Positions 63,235 to 64,000 of a DNA stretch of 64,000 nucleotides are shown here, one piece after another. Origin of the DNA: Zizania palustris. Taxonomy: Eukaryota; Streptophyta; Magnoliopsida; Poales; Poaceae. A model generated the notes under the pieces. It was not told the DNA's origin. It searched no databases and worked only from the letters and a program-made list of their open reading frames with translations. The stretch covers positions 1-64,000 of the forward strand of contig JAAALK010000965.1 of NCBI GenBank assembly GCA_019279435.1. The letters run 5' to 3'. Both the position numbers and the translations under genes were made by a program. The stretch's first letter is position 1, and the number at the start of each line of letters is the position of its first letter.

Positions 63235-64000
63235 AAGAAAAGAAAGAACACAGGTTGGCAGAATTGTGTCAGCACATCCAGCAGAAGGAGAGCGATACTA
63301 TCTCAGGGTTCTCCTAAACCATGTGACGGGTGCTTCATCATTTGAAGATCTCTGGATGGTAGATGGGGTGGTATATCCATTCTTTCGTGAAGCTGCCGAA
63401 AAAAGGGGTCTTGTTGAGCCAGACAACACCCTTGATGAGTGTCTTACTGAGGCCGAGTTATTCCAGATGCCATCTGCTCTTCGGAGACTCTTTGCAACAA
63501 TTTTAGTGTTTTGTGAGCCTAATAACATACGTGGCCTCTGGGAGAAACACTTCGAAGGAATGGCAGAAGATTACCATCATGTGCAATCATGCTCACGCAT
63601 AGTTGAGCAGATGGTGTTGTCAGATATCAAGAATATGCTCCAATCGATGGGGAAGGACATAACAACATTTCCTCTACCTGAGATTGATGATTCGTTCAAC
63701 ACCAATGAGACTAGGGAGATTATCGAGGAGTCAACAATACAGGTTGACAATGAACATGAGTCTCTTCCATCATTCTTGAACCCTGAGCAAAGGGTTGCTT
63801 ACGATATGATATTATCAGCAGTGGATAGTCTTGATGGCGGTGTCTTCTTTGTAGATGGTCCAGGTGGCACAGGGAAGACATTCTTATATAAAGCACTACT
63901 TGCAAAGGTTCGAAGTGAGGGCAAGATTGTTGTGGCAACTGCAACATCAGGTGTTGCTGCATCCATAATGCCTGGAGGTAGGATCGCACACTCAAGGTTT
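63235..64000 (+). pseudogene. Helitron helicase domain (Pif1-like), start only
   Basis: Continues the Rep frame without further stops: YYLRVLLNHVTGASSFEDL, RRLFATILVFCEPN, LNPEQRVAYDMIL, and the Walker A motif GPGGTGKTFLYKALL (63857-63880 for GPGGTGKT), then VVATATSGVAASI. This is the SF1/Pif1-type helicase that unwinds DNA during transposition. The remaining motifs lie outside the window. Confidence 0.9.

Larger units (their letters stand above)
56093..64000 (+). mobile_element. Helitron with captured gene fragments, open to the right
   Basis: Plus-strand block containing three plant gene fragments followed by a Helitron Rep-helicase gene that runs off the window. The left limit is set only by where element B stops (about 56092). 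I could not identify a typical 5' TC end; the 3' CTRR end and its hairpin are outside the window. All fragments share the direction of the Rep gene, a common pattern for Helitron capture. Confidence 0.62.

Noticed and set aside
1..64000. tRNA, rRNA or small-RNA genes
   Set aside because: No cloverleaf or rRNA-like segment was seen; the only tRNA-related matches are primer-binding sites.
1..64000. A previously undescribed defence or other multi-gene system
   Set aside because: Apart from the captured gene fragments, the coding content is explained by retrotransposon and Helitron families. The antisense gene of C and D is the only candidate that is not well understood, and it is degenerate here.

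Overview
The window looks like a plant nuclear repeat cluster, most probably from a grass. It has nested Ty3/gypsy and Ty1/copia LTR retrotransposons, Sirevirus-type copia elements and a RepHel Helitron carrying exon fragments of plant genes. I see no intact single-copy host gene, no RNA gene and no bacterial or organellar feature. All identifications come from reading motifs, LTR termini and target-site duplications (TSDs) by eye. No database search was run.

Layout. C is a Tat-lineage Ty3/gypsy element on the minus strand (25016-33068). Two copies of a second gypsy family, A and B, also minus strand, cut it at both ends. A occupies the left part (1-25015, 5' LTR at 23659-25015, 3' end outside the window). 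It is interrupted by D, a gypsy-like element without gag-pol (20-7178, TSD CCTCT), and by E1, a copia/Sirevirus element (11967-22777, TSD CTTCT). B occupies 33069 to about 56092 (3' LTR at 33069-34345). Its reverse transcriptase gene is split by E2, a copia/Sirevirus element (37340-48457, TSD CTTGT), and by F, a plus-strand gag-only copia element (48601-55447, TSD CTTGG). From about 56093 to the right edge lies a plus-strand Helitron with fragments of a protein kinase gene, a hexokinase gene and a TVP38/TMEM64-type membrane protein gene upstream of its Rep-helicase gene. The Helitron runs off the window.

How the parts work. A, B and C are gypsy elements (order PR-RT-RNH-INT); E1 and E2 are copia elements (order PR-INT-RT-RNH). 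Every coding region in A, B, C, E1 and E2 has stops, frameshifts or deletions, so none looks autonomous as read. D keeps LTRs plus a gene on the opposite strand with its own TATA box and at least two phase-consistent introns. A relative of this antisense gene sits beyond pol in C. E2 has a third, env-like open region after pol. E1, E2 and F share several GGGGGAG polypurine tracts before the 3' LTR, a hallmark of Sireviruses. E1 LTRs differ by only two bases that I could find, so E1 is the youngest datable insertion. E2 and F have clearly more diverged LTR pairs.

Most worth following up: the spliced antisense gene carried by D and C, the hairpin-forming repeats in the D leader, the palindrome arrays shared by the E2 LTR and its pol-env gap, and the chimeric gene-fragment cargo of the Helitron.
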